Of a DNA stretch of 52,576 bases, positions 24,667 to 30,720 are shown piece by piece. Every line of letters starts with the position of its first letter. Within the stretch, counting starts at the first letter, position 1. The position numbers were made by a program, and so were the translations under genes. The DNA is from a virus: IMG/VR virus record IMGVR_UViG_3300025401_000039, positions 1-52,576 of that record, one strand, 5' to 3'. The notes under the pieces were generated by a model, which saw only the letters and a list, made by a program, of their open reading frames with translations, was not told where the DNA came from and made no database searches.

Positions 24667-24933
24667 TTAAACTCCCATTTCAGAAAATGTTACTTTAGGA
24701 TCAATGCTGAGCAACTCGCTAGCACAACGAGTAAGATTACGCATCTTTGCACGAACCACTGACGCAGGCAGTTCGCCATCGCAGGTAAGGTTCTCTGGGC
24801 TCATTTCGCTGTCAATGCTGTCAGCGATGGCCTGACGATCTGCACCGTTCAACAGGCTCAAAGGCTTTTGATTGAATACGGCTCGCCACTTGTTCTTGTT
24901 CTCCACATATTGCTCTAATGTTGCTATGTTCAT
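24667..24933 (-). CDS. Hypothetical protein, 88 aa
   Basis: Helical, begins MNIATLEQYVENKNKWRAVF. Ribosome site AAAGGAGCGA. It abuts the Api92-like gene by one base, so the promoter at 24963 probably drives the whole chain. Function unknown. Confidence 0.7.
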   Translation of the reverse strand: MNIATLEQYVENKNKWRAVFNQKPLSLLNGADRQAIADSIDSEMSPENLTCDGELPASVVRAKMRNLTRCASELLSIDPKVTFSEMGV

Positions 24934-24962
24934 CTTCGCTCCTTTTTGCTGTGTAAGTAGTT

Positions 24963-24991
24963 ATTATACTAGAGTTTCCTAATCCTGTCAA
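24963..24991 (-). promoter_or_regulatory. Perfect sigma70 promoter
   Basis: TTGACA, 17 bp, TATAAT, inside the 3' end of the upstream gene, serving 24933-23716. Confidence 0.9.
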
Positions 24992-25205
24992 TAACCATGT
25001 TCGCTTCATGGTAATTGTCGGACAAGGACATTTCAGCTTCGATCTTCAATGCTTGAGCCTGCTCACGCAACTCCTGGCTAAAAGCGTTTAAAAGCTCGTG
25101 TGCGTAGTCGATATCATCTGCTGATACCTTACTATGCCAATCTTTAATCGTTGCTTCGTCGGCGTTTAAAAGGAACTCCAAATTAGCCCGATCATGCTCA
25201 TTCAT
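24969..25205 (-). CDS. Helical protein, 78 aa
   Basis: Begins MNEHDRANLEFLLNADEATIK. The ATG at 25205 overlaps the stop of the 47-aa gene (ATGAATGA), so the longer in-frame extension to 25298 is rejected. Mostly amphipathic helix; function unknown. Confidence 0.7.
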   Translation of the reverse strand: MNEHDRANLEFLLNADEATIKDWHSKVSADDIDYAHELLNAFSQELREQAQALKIEAEMSLSDNYHEANMVIDRIRKL

Positions 25206-25341
25206 AGTCGCGTCCTTTGTGCTTTTTGTTGCGTTTATACAACACCTTGCTCTCCACCCGTTTGGGTTTGAAGGGCGTGTTCTCCGCAAAGAGAACAAAG
25301 TGTGCTCTTGTCTTTTGTGGTACTTTGATTACAATCTTCAT
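25198..25341 (-). CDS. Small basic protein, 47 aa
   Basis: Begins MKIVIKVPQKTRAHFVLF and ends KRNKKHKGRDYE, strongly basic. Ribosome site AAGGAGAGCGAG, with a perfect promoter 24 bases upstream of the ATG. Similar short phage proteins exist; function unknown. Confidence 0.75.
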   Translation of the reverse strand: MKIVIKVPQKTRAHFVLFAENTPFKPKRVESKVLYKRNKKHKGRDYE

Positions 25342-25364
25342 CTCGCTCTCCTTACTATGTCATT

Positions 25365-25393
25365 ATTATAGCAAATTGAGCAGAAGTTGTCAA
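25365..25393 (-). promoter_or_regulatory. Perfect sigma70 promoter
   Basis: TTGACA, 17 bp, TATAAT, serving 25341 and 25205. Confidence 0.9.
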
Positions 25394-25572
25394 CTGTTGA
25401 TGGTCTGATAAGGACTGTGCTCTTCCTCGTCAGCGGCTACATTCACAGCCTCTAACCAATCGTACACCATGCTCAAAGGGATGTCCAATTGAGCCGCGAT
25501 GGATGTGGGCCTGTAGCCCTCAATGTACAGTTGCTCAATATCGTATGCTACTTCTGCTAATTTACTCATCAA
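25390..25572 (-). CDS. Small helix-turn-helix-like protein, 60 aa
   Basis: LYIEGYRPTSIAAQLDIPLSMVYDWLEA fits a helix-turn-helix of the kind in small regulators and terminase-like proteins. Overlaps the upstream gene by 11 bases. A DNA-binding role is plausible. Confidence 0.7.
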   Translation of the reverse strand: MMSKLAEVAYDIEQLYIEGYRPTSIAAQLDIPLSMVYDWLEAVNVAADEEEHSPYQTINS

Positions 25573-25828
25573 AGGCCTCCTCGCCCATTTCAGTTACTCT
25601 TTCTTCCACAACGCCAAGGTCGACGATGCGGGCTGTTTGATCTTCGTTGCTCACGCCCTGAAAGGCTGTACGGAATGACTGATACTCAGCTAGGAAGTCT
25701 AATACATCCTCACGCTCCCAAGTATCAGGAACTTCAAGTTCTTGTGTTAGTAGTGTTTCAACTCGTACTATTTTCATACCTGCTCCTTTAGAGTTAGCCA
25801 TTGCTCGTTTACTTTGAAAGCCTGTCAT
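25562..25828 (-). CDS. Hypothetical protein, 88 aa (start uncertain)
   Basis: Acidic. The ATG at 25828 overlaps the upstream stop (ATGA) and gives an N-terminus MTGFQSKRAMA, a pattern seen in phage proteins. A second ATG at 25777 has a good AAAGGAGCAGGT site and gives 71 residues. Function unknown. Confidence 0.65.
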   Translation of the reverse strand: MTGFQSKRAMANSKGAGMKIVRVETLLTQELEVPDTWEREDVLDFLAEYQSFRTAFQGVSNEDQTARIVDLGVVEERVTEMGEEAFDE

Positions 25829-25995
25829 TCTGCCTCCGCTGGTTCAAACATACGAGCACCCATATCCATAAAGACGTCGAAGGTCTTAAGGAAGTCCTCA
25901 TCATACTTGTGACGGTTAACTTTAATGGCAAACAGGCCTACTAGGAGGTCTCCATTGCCTACTTCTTTCGCTACTTTTACTAGATGATCAAACAT
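25825..25995 (-). CDS. Small protein, 56 aa
   Basis: Begins MFDHLVKVAKEVGNGD and ends MFEPAEAE. Ribosome site AAGGAGCGA. First gene of the 25995-25390 unit. Function unknown. Confidence 0.7.
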   Translation of the reverse strand: MFDHLVKVAKEVGNGDLLVGLFAIKVNRHKYDEDFLKTFDVFMDMGARMFEPAEAE

Positions 25996-26028
25996 AAGTT
26001 TCGCTCCTTATTGTGTTAATATGTCTAT

Positions 26029-26057
26029 ATTATAACGCAGAACTGCTACTACGTCAA
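26029..26057 (-). promoter_or_regulatory. Sigma70 promoter
   Basis: TTGACG, 17 bp, TATAAT, serving 25995-25390. Confidence 0.85.
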
Positions 26058-26104
26058 CCGAATTAGATTGGACTTACATCAGCTTTCGCATGAATGCCTT
26101 AACT

Positions 26105-26179
26105 TGGCGCCGCAGATGGGAATCGAACCCACCTAAGTCTCGCAGACAACGAGTTACCCTCCCAGAGAGCTACTACGGC
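26105..26179 (-). tRNA. tRNA-Asp(GTC), CCA encoded
   Basis: Acceptor GCCGTAG/CTGCGGC, discriminator G as expected for Asp, encoded CCA, T-arm GTGGG-TTCGATT-CCCAT, anticodon loop TTGTCTG giving GTC. The D-stem needs G-T pairs, the anticodon stem has an A-A mismatch, and position 37 is T, so it is somewhat divergent. Confidence 0.7.
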
Positions 26180-26183
26180 AAAT

Positions 26184-26251
26184 TGGCGTCCCTACAGGAG
26201 TCTCACCTGCTCACTGCCCTGAGTTGCGAACTCAGCGTGGATTCCCGGGAC
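26184..26251 (-). ncRNA. Aberrant tRNA-like element (no D-arm)
   Basis: Ends in an encoded CCA four bases upstream of tRNA-Asp. It has a GTCCC/GGGAC acceptor, a perfect anticodon-type hairpin (CTGAG-TTCGCAA-CTCAG) and a T-like arm (GCAGG-TGAGACT-CCTGT) whose loop lacks TTCGA. Only 9 bases separate acceptor and anticodon stems, so there is no D-arm. Could be a decayed tRNA or a tRNA mimic. Confidence 0.5.
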
Positions 26252-26260
26252 ATAAACTTC

Positions 26261-26469
26261 AGTTAGAAAAGAACTAAAGGAACCATTGTAGATCTATCTC
26301 TACCACAGGGCAACGTCTGCCTCTGGGCCTCTACGGTCATTACTGCCTACATACTCCGCCGCTACTCCGGATTGCTCCTGTTTCATGCCCCAGCGTCAAG
26401 CGTATCCGTCGATACTGTCCTCTATCTGGGCGCCTAGCAGTGTAGGTAACCTTTAATACTTTTCTAACT
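26261..26469 (-). ncRNA. Structured RNA domain closed by a long terminal helix
   Basis: The two ends pair as AGTTAGAAAAG with CTTTTCTAACT plus AAAGG with CCTTT. Inside are hairpins GTATC-GACG-GATAC, CCCAG/CTGGG, CCTACA/TGTAGG and GTAGA/TCTAC, and no ORF. A strong promoter is 13 bases upstream and the tRNA-like element follows. I do not recognise an RNase P, tmRNA or intron signature. Confidence 0.6.
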
Positions 26470-26497
26470 GTTCATGTGCTTATTATAGCACATGAAC
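26470..26497 (-). promoter_or_regulatory. Perfect 10-bp palindrome over the -10 box (operator candidate)
   Basis: GTTCATGTGC and GCACATGAAC flank an 8-bp centre containing the -10 element of the structured-RNA promoter. A repressor bound here would block that promoter. Confidence 0.6.
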
Positions 26498-26510
26498 TAG
26501 TCTCTGTCAA
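26482..26510 (-). promoter_or_regulatory. Perfect sigma70 promoter of the tRNA/structured RNA unit
   Basis: TTGACA, 17 bp, TATAAT, overlapping the palindrome. Confidence 0.9.
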
Positions 26511-26515
26511 TAACC

Positions 26516-26608
26516 TTACTGTTTGTGTGGTATCTCTTTTGGAGCACCAGGAGCATTACAGCTCTTCAAACCCGCAAAGTGCCATTTTCTACAATAAGTA
26601 CATTCCAT
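26516..26608 (-). CDS. 30-residue zinc-knuckle-like peptide
   Basis: Begins MECTYCRKWHF; CxxC, His and a later Cys could form a small metal site. Good AAAGGAGCA ribosome site and its own promoter. Function unknown. Confidence 0.6.
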   Translation of the reverse strand: MECTYCRKWHFAGLKSCNAPGAPKEIPHKQ

Positions 26609-26635
26609 TGACTGCTCCTTTGTTGCTAAGTGTTT

Positions 26636-26664
26636 ATTATACTACTCTTCTACTTCTTCGTCAA
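26636..26664 (-). promoter_or_regulatory. Sigma70 promoter
   Basis: TTGACG, 17 bp, TATAAT, serving the 30-aa peptide. The -35 and most of the spacer lie inside the upstream gene's last codons. Confidence 0.8.
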
Positions 26665-26980
26665 CCACTTCGTTCAAGTGATCAAAACAATCTTGTACAC
26701 GACTTGATTCTGTGTTGAAGAAAGTATAGCTACCACAAGTAACCCTACCTTCGCCCTCATTGATGTACTCAAACCCACCATAGTAGTCGATGGCGCTAGA
26801 GTGTGTAACAGCAATAACCTCTTCATTCCTGTCAATGTACACAGGACCACAGCGCACATCCAAACCCAGTTCAATGGGCGTACAGCGTTCCATCTTGCGT
26901 ACATGACGCTCCACAACCTCATTAACACAATCAATCATGTCCAGGGTTGAATCAAAATCACAATCTGTAAAGTATCCCAC
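26642..26980 (-). CDS. Hypothetical acidic protein, 112 aa (GTG start)
   Basis: The start codon is GTG after AAGGAGCGA. The protein is acidic with four or five Cys residues (DCDFDS, DCVNE, RCTPIE, VRCGP). Function unknown. Has its own promoter. Confidence 0.7.
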   Translation of the reverse strand: MGYFTDCDFDSTLDMIDCVNEVVERHVRKMERCTPIELGLDVRCGPVYIDRNEEVIAVTHSSAIDYYGGFEYINEGEGRVTCGSYTFFNTESSRVQDCFDHLNEVVDEEVEE

Positions 26981-27008
26981 GGTTCGCTCCTTAGTAACTT
27001 AAAAACAT

Positions 27009-27037
27009 AGTATACAACAGAACGGGTACCTTGTCAA
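27009..27037 (-). promoter_or_regulatory. Sigma70 promoter
   Basis: TTGACA, 17 bp, TATACT, serving the 112-aa gene. Confidence 0.85.
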
Positions 27038-27057
27038 TACCCGTTCAAGTTGCAGGG

Positions 27058-27549
27058 TTATTCTGCGCACTCCTTTGGGTTGAGTTTACGAATAGCTGGG
27101 GCTAGCTTCTTCCAACGCCCGCCCATCTTTTTGTAGTGCCACTCGCCCGACTGATAGTCGTCTGATGCTTTGTATTTGTAAACATACAAGTACTCGCACC
27201 AGCTACCCTCAAAGTAGTCTTCTGCTTTTTTAAGCGAGGGGAACACTTTAAACGGAGCTGTCTCGCCTCTGTCGCGTGTGTAAAATGTACACTGATTGCC
27301 GTAGAGCTTGTCCCATTCCTCGTCTGTCAACTTAGTATCCAAACGACTAAACGGATGCTCTGCGCCAATCTCAGGGCGCAGGGAGCTAATATCGCCCAGT
27401 GCAATCAAGTTGTTGACTTTGGGACTAGCTGAATAATGCTTTTGAAGAATAGCGCCGTTGTGTTCCAAATACCCGTCCCAGTGACAATAAACTGCGCGAA
27501 CAGTTTTGTTGTAAGGGTTTTGGATAGCAATCATTGAACGTGTACCCAT
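27058..27549 (-). CDS. Conserved phage protein MGTRS-type, 163 aa
   Basis: MGTRSMIAIQNP...VRAVYCHWDGYLEHNGAIL and LIALGDISSLRPE form a signature seen in many phage and plasmid proteins of unknown function. Later region RDRGETAPFKVF and WCEYLYVYK. Ribosome site AAGGAGCGA. Confidence 0.8.
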   Translation of the reverse strand: MGTRSMIAIQNPYNKTVRAVYCHWDGYLEHNGAILQKHYSASPKVNNLIALGDISSLRPEIGAEHPFSRLDTKLTDEEWDKLYGNQCTFYTRDRGETAPFKVFPSLKKAEDYFEGSWCEYLYVYKYKASDDYQSGEWHYKKMGGRWKKLAPAIRKLNPKECAE

Positions 27550-27578
27550 TTATCGCTCCTTAATGTGTTTAAGTGTTA

Positions 27579-27607
27579 ATTATAGCAACTTCTAGCCAAA
27601 CTGTCAA
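27579..27607 (-). promoter_or_regulatory. Perfect sigma70 promoter
   Basis: TTGACA, 17 bp, TATAAT, serving 27549. Confidence 0.9.
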
Positions 27608-27813
27608 CCGCAAAACACTTCTTTAGACAAGATCCGGTCCTCAACCAGCTCGTGTGCCAAGTTAAGGGCCATAGTGGCGCAAGTGATAGCAATAATGCGC
27701 TCTTGCCCATTAAAGCGTTGACAGTACTCCATCAGCTGGTCCAAGCTCTCTGGGGTTGCAAACAATCCGGTCTTTGGGATTGGGTTTTGAACAACGTCGT
27801 AAATGCCTGACAT
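27604..27813 (-). CDS. Hypothetical protein, 69 aa
   Basis: Begins MSGIYDVVQNPIPKTGLF; C-terminal half helical. Ribosome site AAAGGAGCGA. Function unknown. Confidence 0.7.
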   Translation of the reverse strand: MSGIYDVVQNPIPKTGLFATPESLDQLMEYCQRFNGQERIIAITCATMALNLAHELVEDRILSKEVFCG

Positions 27814-27845
27814 AAGTATCGCTCCTTTTGTTAGTTGATGTTAGT

Positions 27846-27874
27846 ATTATAGTTGAAACCTGGTTAGTTGTCAA
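27846..27874 (-). promoter_or_regulatory. Perfect sigma70 promoter
   Basis: TTGACA, 17 bp, TATAAT, serving 27813. Confidence 0.9.
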
Positions 27875-28095
27875 CCAAAGTACTTGTATAACCCTATTGC
27901 GCAAATGGTTATTGACACGCAATTTGTCAACGTTTGTGGCCAGTTGCGCACACGTAAGCTCCATATCATGTACAGCGTTCCCCCACAGAACCCTGCCAGT
28001 ACGCTGTAGCTGTTGTACTCAGGGAAGAACGACATTAATGTATACATGCACATGAAGCAGGCCGTGCCGGCCCACTGCACTGCGTTATTAAACAT
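27871..28095 (-). CDS. Small membrane protein, 74 aa
   Basis: Two to three hydrophobic helices (about 8-23, 29-46, 55-71). Its ATG lies within the last codons of the upstream gene, so it is translationally coupled. Function unknown. Confidence 0.7.
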   Translation of the reverse strand: MFNNAVQWAGTACFMCMYTLMSFFPEYNSYSVLAGFCGGTLYMIWSLRVRNWPQTLTNCVSITICAIGLYKYFG

Positions 28096-28312
28096 CTAAG
28101 TCAAACTCCGCATCCTCTACTACTGTCTCTAACTGTACAGCTAGCGTCTCTAGCATCTCTTTGCTTAATGTGTCAAGTGTCTCGTCATAAAAGTGTTGCA
28201 TTAAAGCCGCATCTAGTGCTACATGCCCGTCTAAATAGTCAAGCCCGCTATCGCCCATGTCGTAAATTTTCCCAAATGCTTTATTAATGCGTTTTACTAG
28301 TGCTTTTGACAT
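28088..28312 (-). CDS. Hypothetical protein, 74 aa
   Basis: Basic start (MSKALVKRINKAFGK) and acidic helical tail (VEDAEFDLDV). Ribosome site AAAGGAGCGA. Forms a pair with the membrane protein. Confidence 0.7.
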   Translation of the reverse strand: MSKALVKRINKAFGKIYDMGDSGLDYLDGHVALDAALMQHFYDETLDTLSKEMLETLAVQLETVVEDAEFDLDV

Positions 28313-28340
28313 TGTGTCGCTCCTTTGTTGCTATGTGTGT

Positions 28341-28369
28341 ATTATACTGTCGTTATCTCAAATTGTCAA
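28341..28369 (-). promoter_or_regulatory. Perfect sigma70 promoter
   Basis: TTGACA, 17 bp, TATAAT, serving 28312-27871. Confidence 0.9.
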
Positions 28370-28402
28370 TAACCCTACGCACTGTAGGGCTATTTGTTGT
28401 TA

Positions 28403-28663
28403 TTAGTCTACAAAGACTATGTTGTTACTGCGTATAGTATTGACAGCGTGGGGTAGTACTTTAGCTAACTCTTCTTGTAAGTTTTCTGCAAGTAAGTCCC
28501 CACTAACATACGCACATTTTGCTTGTGTTGGGAACGCATATTTTACTACTTCTGTATTACCAATTTTTTTAATTTGCTTGTGTGCGTTAAACGCGACTAC
28601 GAGCTTGTATGCTTGTACTTTTTTGTTATAAACTAGTTTAGCGTGTGCAAGTGTGTTAAACAT
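28403..28663 (-). CDS. Hypothetical protein, 86 aa
   Basis: Lys- and Val-rich alpha/beta protein beginning MFNTLAHAKLVYNKK. Ribosome site AAAGGAGC. Function unknown. Confidence 0.7.
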   Translation of the reverse strand: MFNTLAHAKLVYNKKVQAYKLVVAFNAHKQIKKIGNTEVVKYAFPTQAKCAYVSGDLLAENLQEELAKVLPHAVNTIRSNNIVFVD

Positions 28664-28692
28664 AAGAGCTCCTTTTTGCTGTGTATGTGTGT

Positions 28693-28721
28693 ATTATACG
28701 GCATTTTGGGCGGGCTGTCAA
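28693..28721 (-). promoter_or_regulatory. Perfect sigma70 promoter
   Basis: TTGACA, 17 bp, TATAAT, serving 28663. Confidence 0.9.
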
Positions 28722-28741
28722 TAACCCGCCACACAGTAGGG

Positions 28742-29056
28742 TTATATGCAACAAAAAGCATTACTGGGAATTAAATTATTACTTTCTATGTACTGTAGCA
28801 CCTCTATGTAGTACTCCCGTACAAAAGTGTCCTGTTGCATAATACTATCGTGTAACTTTTGCACATTATTGTCCGTATTAAATGCCGCTAGCGCATTAAT
28901 ATTATACTGTATGTCTAGCGTGTGGAACTGTAAATTGTCCACTGTAATGGGCCTGTTAACACCGTGTTGTGTAGTACTAAAGTCTATGTAATCCTGTGTA
29001 GTTTTAAGTACTAGCATGTTAATTTGTAGTTTATGGGCGGGTGTTAGTTTACGCAT
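28742..29056 (-). CDS. Hypothetical protein, 104 aa
   Basis: Asn/Gln-rich helical protein beginning MRKLTPAHKLQINML. First gene of the minus-strand early block, next to the putative origin. Ribosome site AAAGGAA. Function unknown. Confidence 0.7.
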   Translation of the reverse strand: MRKLTPAHKLQINMLVLKTTQDYIDFSTTQHGVNRPITVDNLQFHTLDIQYNINALAAFNTDNNVQKLHDSIMQQDTFVREYYIEVLQYIESNNLIPSNAFCCI

Positions 29057-29076
29057 TGTATTTCCTTTAAAATTGT

Positions 29077-29105
29077 ATTATACAACATTTTGGGCCGACT
29101 GTCAA
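29077..29105 (-). promoter_or_regulatory. Perfect sigma70 promoter
   Basis: TTGACA, 17 bp, TATAAT, serving 29056. Divergent from the plus-strand promoter 24 bp away. Confidence 0.9.
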
Positions 29106-29128
29106 AGACCCTGCCGACCTCATGGGAT

Positions 29129-29157
29129 TTGACAGTTTGGGATTTTGGTGCTATAAT
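29129..29157 (+). promoter_or_regulatory. Perfect plus-strand sigma70 promoter
   Basis: TTGACA, 17 bp, TATAAT. It points into the DnaA-box cluster and could act as an origin-activating or primer promoter, as well as serve the 24-codon ORF. Confidence 0.9.
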
Positions 29158-29163
29158 AGTGGT

Positions 29164-29238
29164 ATGGTTCGAACAGCAGACACTGGGGATGGACGGCGAG
29201 GGCGGGCAACGATTTTTAAGTTAGTAAGCGCCAACTAA
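29164..29238 (+). CDS. Possible leaderless 24-residue peptide
   Basis: ATG six bases after the -10 box, the spacing of other leaderless genes here. The basic peptide starts MVRTADTGDGRRGRA. It ends 4 bases before the first DnaA box. It may instead be only the 5' part of an untranslated RNA. Confidence 0.35.
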   Translation: MVRTADTGDGRRGRATIFKLVSAN

Positions 29239-29241
29239 CTA

Positions 29242-29352
29242 TGTGGATAACGTGTGGATAACTTTTGAGACGGGTTTTGGTTGCGCGCCCCTGTAACGCT
29301 AGATTGACAGTGGATAAACTTGTGGATAAAGTTATTAACAAAGTTATCCACA
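29242..29352 (+). other. DnaA-box cluster, putative replication origin
   Basis: Five DnaA boxes in 111 bp: TGTGGATAA at 29242-29250, 29253-29261 and 29321-29329, AGTGGATAA at 29309-29317, and TTATCCACA at 29344-29352. Four are perfect 9-mers. They sit at the minus/plus gene switch, downstream of a perfect promoter and beside repeat arrays. Binding of host DnaA is inferred from sequence. Confidence 0.7.
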
Positions 29353-29412
29353 TAAACCTGGTTGACAAAACGGGTTTGGACTGGGCAAGGTCCCGGGCCC
29401 GAACTGTGGCTA

Positions 29413-29628
29413 TTATTCTTCCGAATCCCCGTGTATTGTTACCTTATAGTAGTAACGAGGCAATGGAGTACTGATAAAGTCACTGGCTTCATACTGTTGA
29501 TCAAAGGTAAATGTGTCCATGTCACACGAGGAATCATTATGTTTGAATACAGTAATAACACCACCCGCATCTACCTTTACATGCGCTTGATGTGTGGTTA
29601 GCTGTATAACTACTCTAGTAGTGATCAT
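29413..29628 (-). CDS. Hypothetical protein, 71 aa
   Basis: Beta-rich (VVIQLTTHQAHVKVDAGGVITVF) with a clear AAGGAG site before the ATG. A frame ending in a 22-residue ORF (29625-29693, MLTTLNGSFSS) overlaps its start by ATGA and may be a partner or leader. A GTAAATAC late-like box lies at the ribosome site. Function unknown. Confidence 0.65.
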   Translation of the reverse strand: MITTRVVIQLTTHQAHVKVDAGGVITVFKHNDSSCDMDTFTFDQQYEASDFISTPLPRYYYKVTIHGDSEE

Positions 29629-29752
29629 ATAGTGTTCTCCTTAAAGTATTTACACAGTTCGCTACTAAACGAGCCATTAAGAGTGGTTAGCATAGCAACA
29701 CTGCCACTTAGTGGTTCTGCACTAGTGCGAGGTCTAAAAGTATAGTGTACAT

Positions 29753-29867
29753 TAAGTGTGATAAAGTGTGAAATAGATCTCCCCACCCTGCGTATAGAGT
29801 CATTGACAGGGATCTAGTGGGGAGAAAAGTGTTGAAAAGTGTGACAAAGTGCAATAAAGTGTGACAG
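29753..29867 (+). repeat. 10-bp-phased AAAGTG(TGA) repeats
   Basis: AAAGTG-type units begin at 29826, 29836, 29846 and 29856, exactly 10 bp apart, and a second pair at 29753 and 29763. A CTCCCCAC/GTGGGGAG inverted repeat (29779-29786, 29817-29824) lies between. The helical phasing suggests cooperative protein binding, iteron-like. Confidence 0.6.
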
Positions 29868-29965
29868 ATTTGGGATTCTGCGTCACAATAGCGGCCAGGG
29901 TGGGCTAGGTTAGAGTCTACGTTTGAGAACGGGTGTGGTGACGAGAGGCTATGCTGCAATGGTTA

Positions 29966-30043
29966 CTCCCACATTTCCCACATTTCCCACATTTCTCACC
30001 ATTCTCACCATTCTCCCATCTTTCTCACATTCTTCCCCTACTG
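29966..30043 (+). repeat. G-free 9-bp tandem repeat tract
   Basis: Three CCCACATTT units (29968-29994), two CTCACCATT units (29995-30012) and diverged copies follow one another. The plus strand contains no G from 29964 to 30042. Such strand-asymmetric tracts can be unwinding or primosome sites. The 516 bases from 29629 to 30144 hold this, the phased repeats and 32-bp repeats, and no convincing gene. Confidence 0.7.
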
Positions 30044-30134
30044 CACACGCATAGCAGCGGGGCCTTTTGCTAGTTGTCCGGTCCCGTTATTGTTCCCTCA
30101 ACACTGCACACGCATAGCAGCGGGGTCTTTTGCT
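30040..30134 (+). repeat. 32-bp direct repeat, two copies plus a partial third
   Basis: Copies at 30040-30071 and 30103-30134 differ at one base. The core TAGCAGCGGGGCC then TTTT recurs at 30331-30347. Each full copy has a TAGCA/TGCTA inverted repeat. Function unknown. Confidence 0.75.
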
Positions 30135-30144
30135 ATATACATAC

Positions 30145-30333
30145 ATGTTAATACTGTGTCTTCAAAGCCTAGCTGACTCACACGTTAAAGAGCAGTTATG
30201 GCTGTCAGCAGATTGGGTTTCTTATGTACCTGGCTCAGCCACACGGTTCTATATACGTGAGGATCGTCTAGCATGGGCAAAGTTAATTGATCCCCATATT
30301 CAACACATAGCCAGACATGATCACATACTATAG
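30145..30333 (+). CDS. Small protein of the 'RFYxRExRLxW' type, 62 aa
   Basis: Begins MLILCLQSLADSHVK and has RFYIREDRLAWAKLI, similar to the C-terminal motif of the FLLxWS family. An in-frame ATG at 30130 also exists. It sits between copies of the TAGCAGCGGGGCC repeat. Function unknown. Confidence 0.55.
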   Translation: MLILCLQSLADSHVKEQLWLSADWVSYVPGSATRFYIREDRLAWAKLIDPHIQHIARHDHIL

Positions 30334-30358
30334 CAGCGGGGCCTTTTCTATTGTTTTA

Positions 30359-30490
30359 TTAGTGTGTTACCCAAAGTGCCAATAGTATTATTACAGCTAC
30401 TAGCCAGATCCAAAACACTATTCGTGTACACATGCCCTGTTTGCTCAACCATTGAGTGATTTCTTTATACACATATATTAGACTTGTCAT
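30359..30490 (-). CDS. Small single-span membrane protein, 43 aa
   Basis: An N-terminal amphipathic part (YKEITQWLSKQGMC) is followed by one transmembrane helix (IVFWIWLVAVIILLALWV). TAATG overlap with the lipoprotein gene. Could be part of an envelope or lysis complex. Confidence 0.65.
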   Translation of the reverse strand: MTSLIYVYKEITQWLSKQGMCTRIVFWIWLVAVIILLALWVTH

Positions 30491-30720
30491 TAGAATCCAT
30501 TCCTATTGTATGTATATGCTGGGTTCTTGTTCAACTCACAATAATAAGCCAAATCAACGACACTATTCCACATGTTACAGTCAGCATCAGTAGTTAGACT
30601 TAATGCATGATCTGTAGGGCTTTTACCTGTTATCACAGTTGTAGTCAAACTCACGGGTGTATAAACTGCGCAACCACTTAGGGCTAGCACTAGATATATA
30701 GTTATGAGCAGGGCTTTCAT
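30490..30720 (-). CDS. Small lipoprotein, 76 aa
   Basis: Signal MKALLITIYLVLALSGC with lipobox LSGC, then a mature part with two cysteines (DADCNMW, YYCELN). Lies between two single-span membrane genes with overlapping start/stop codons. A spanin-like or other envelope role is possible but unproven. Confidence 0.75.
   Translation of the reverse strand: MKALLITIYLVLALSGCAVYTPVSLTTTVITGKSPTDHALSLTTDADCNMWNSVVDLAYYCELNKNPAYTYNRNGF

Noticed and set aside
26184-26510. tmRNA, RNase P RNA or group I intron
   Set aside because: No tag peptide frame, no RNase P conserved regions and no intron core or split exon signals could be found by eye.
29708-29959. 83-aa minus-strand ORF in the origin-like region
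   Set aside because: No ribosome site, low-complexity composition imposed by the phased repeats, and stop-codon depletion from repeats explains the open frame.
30040-30134. CRISPR array
   Set aside because: Only two repeats with one 31-bp spacer; not regularly repeated, and no cas genes.
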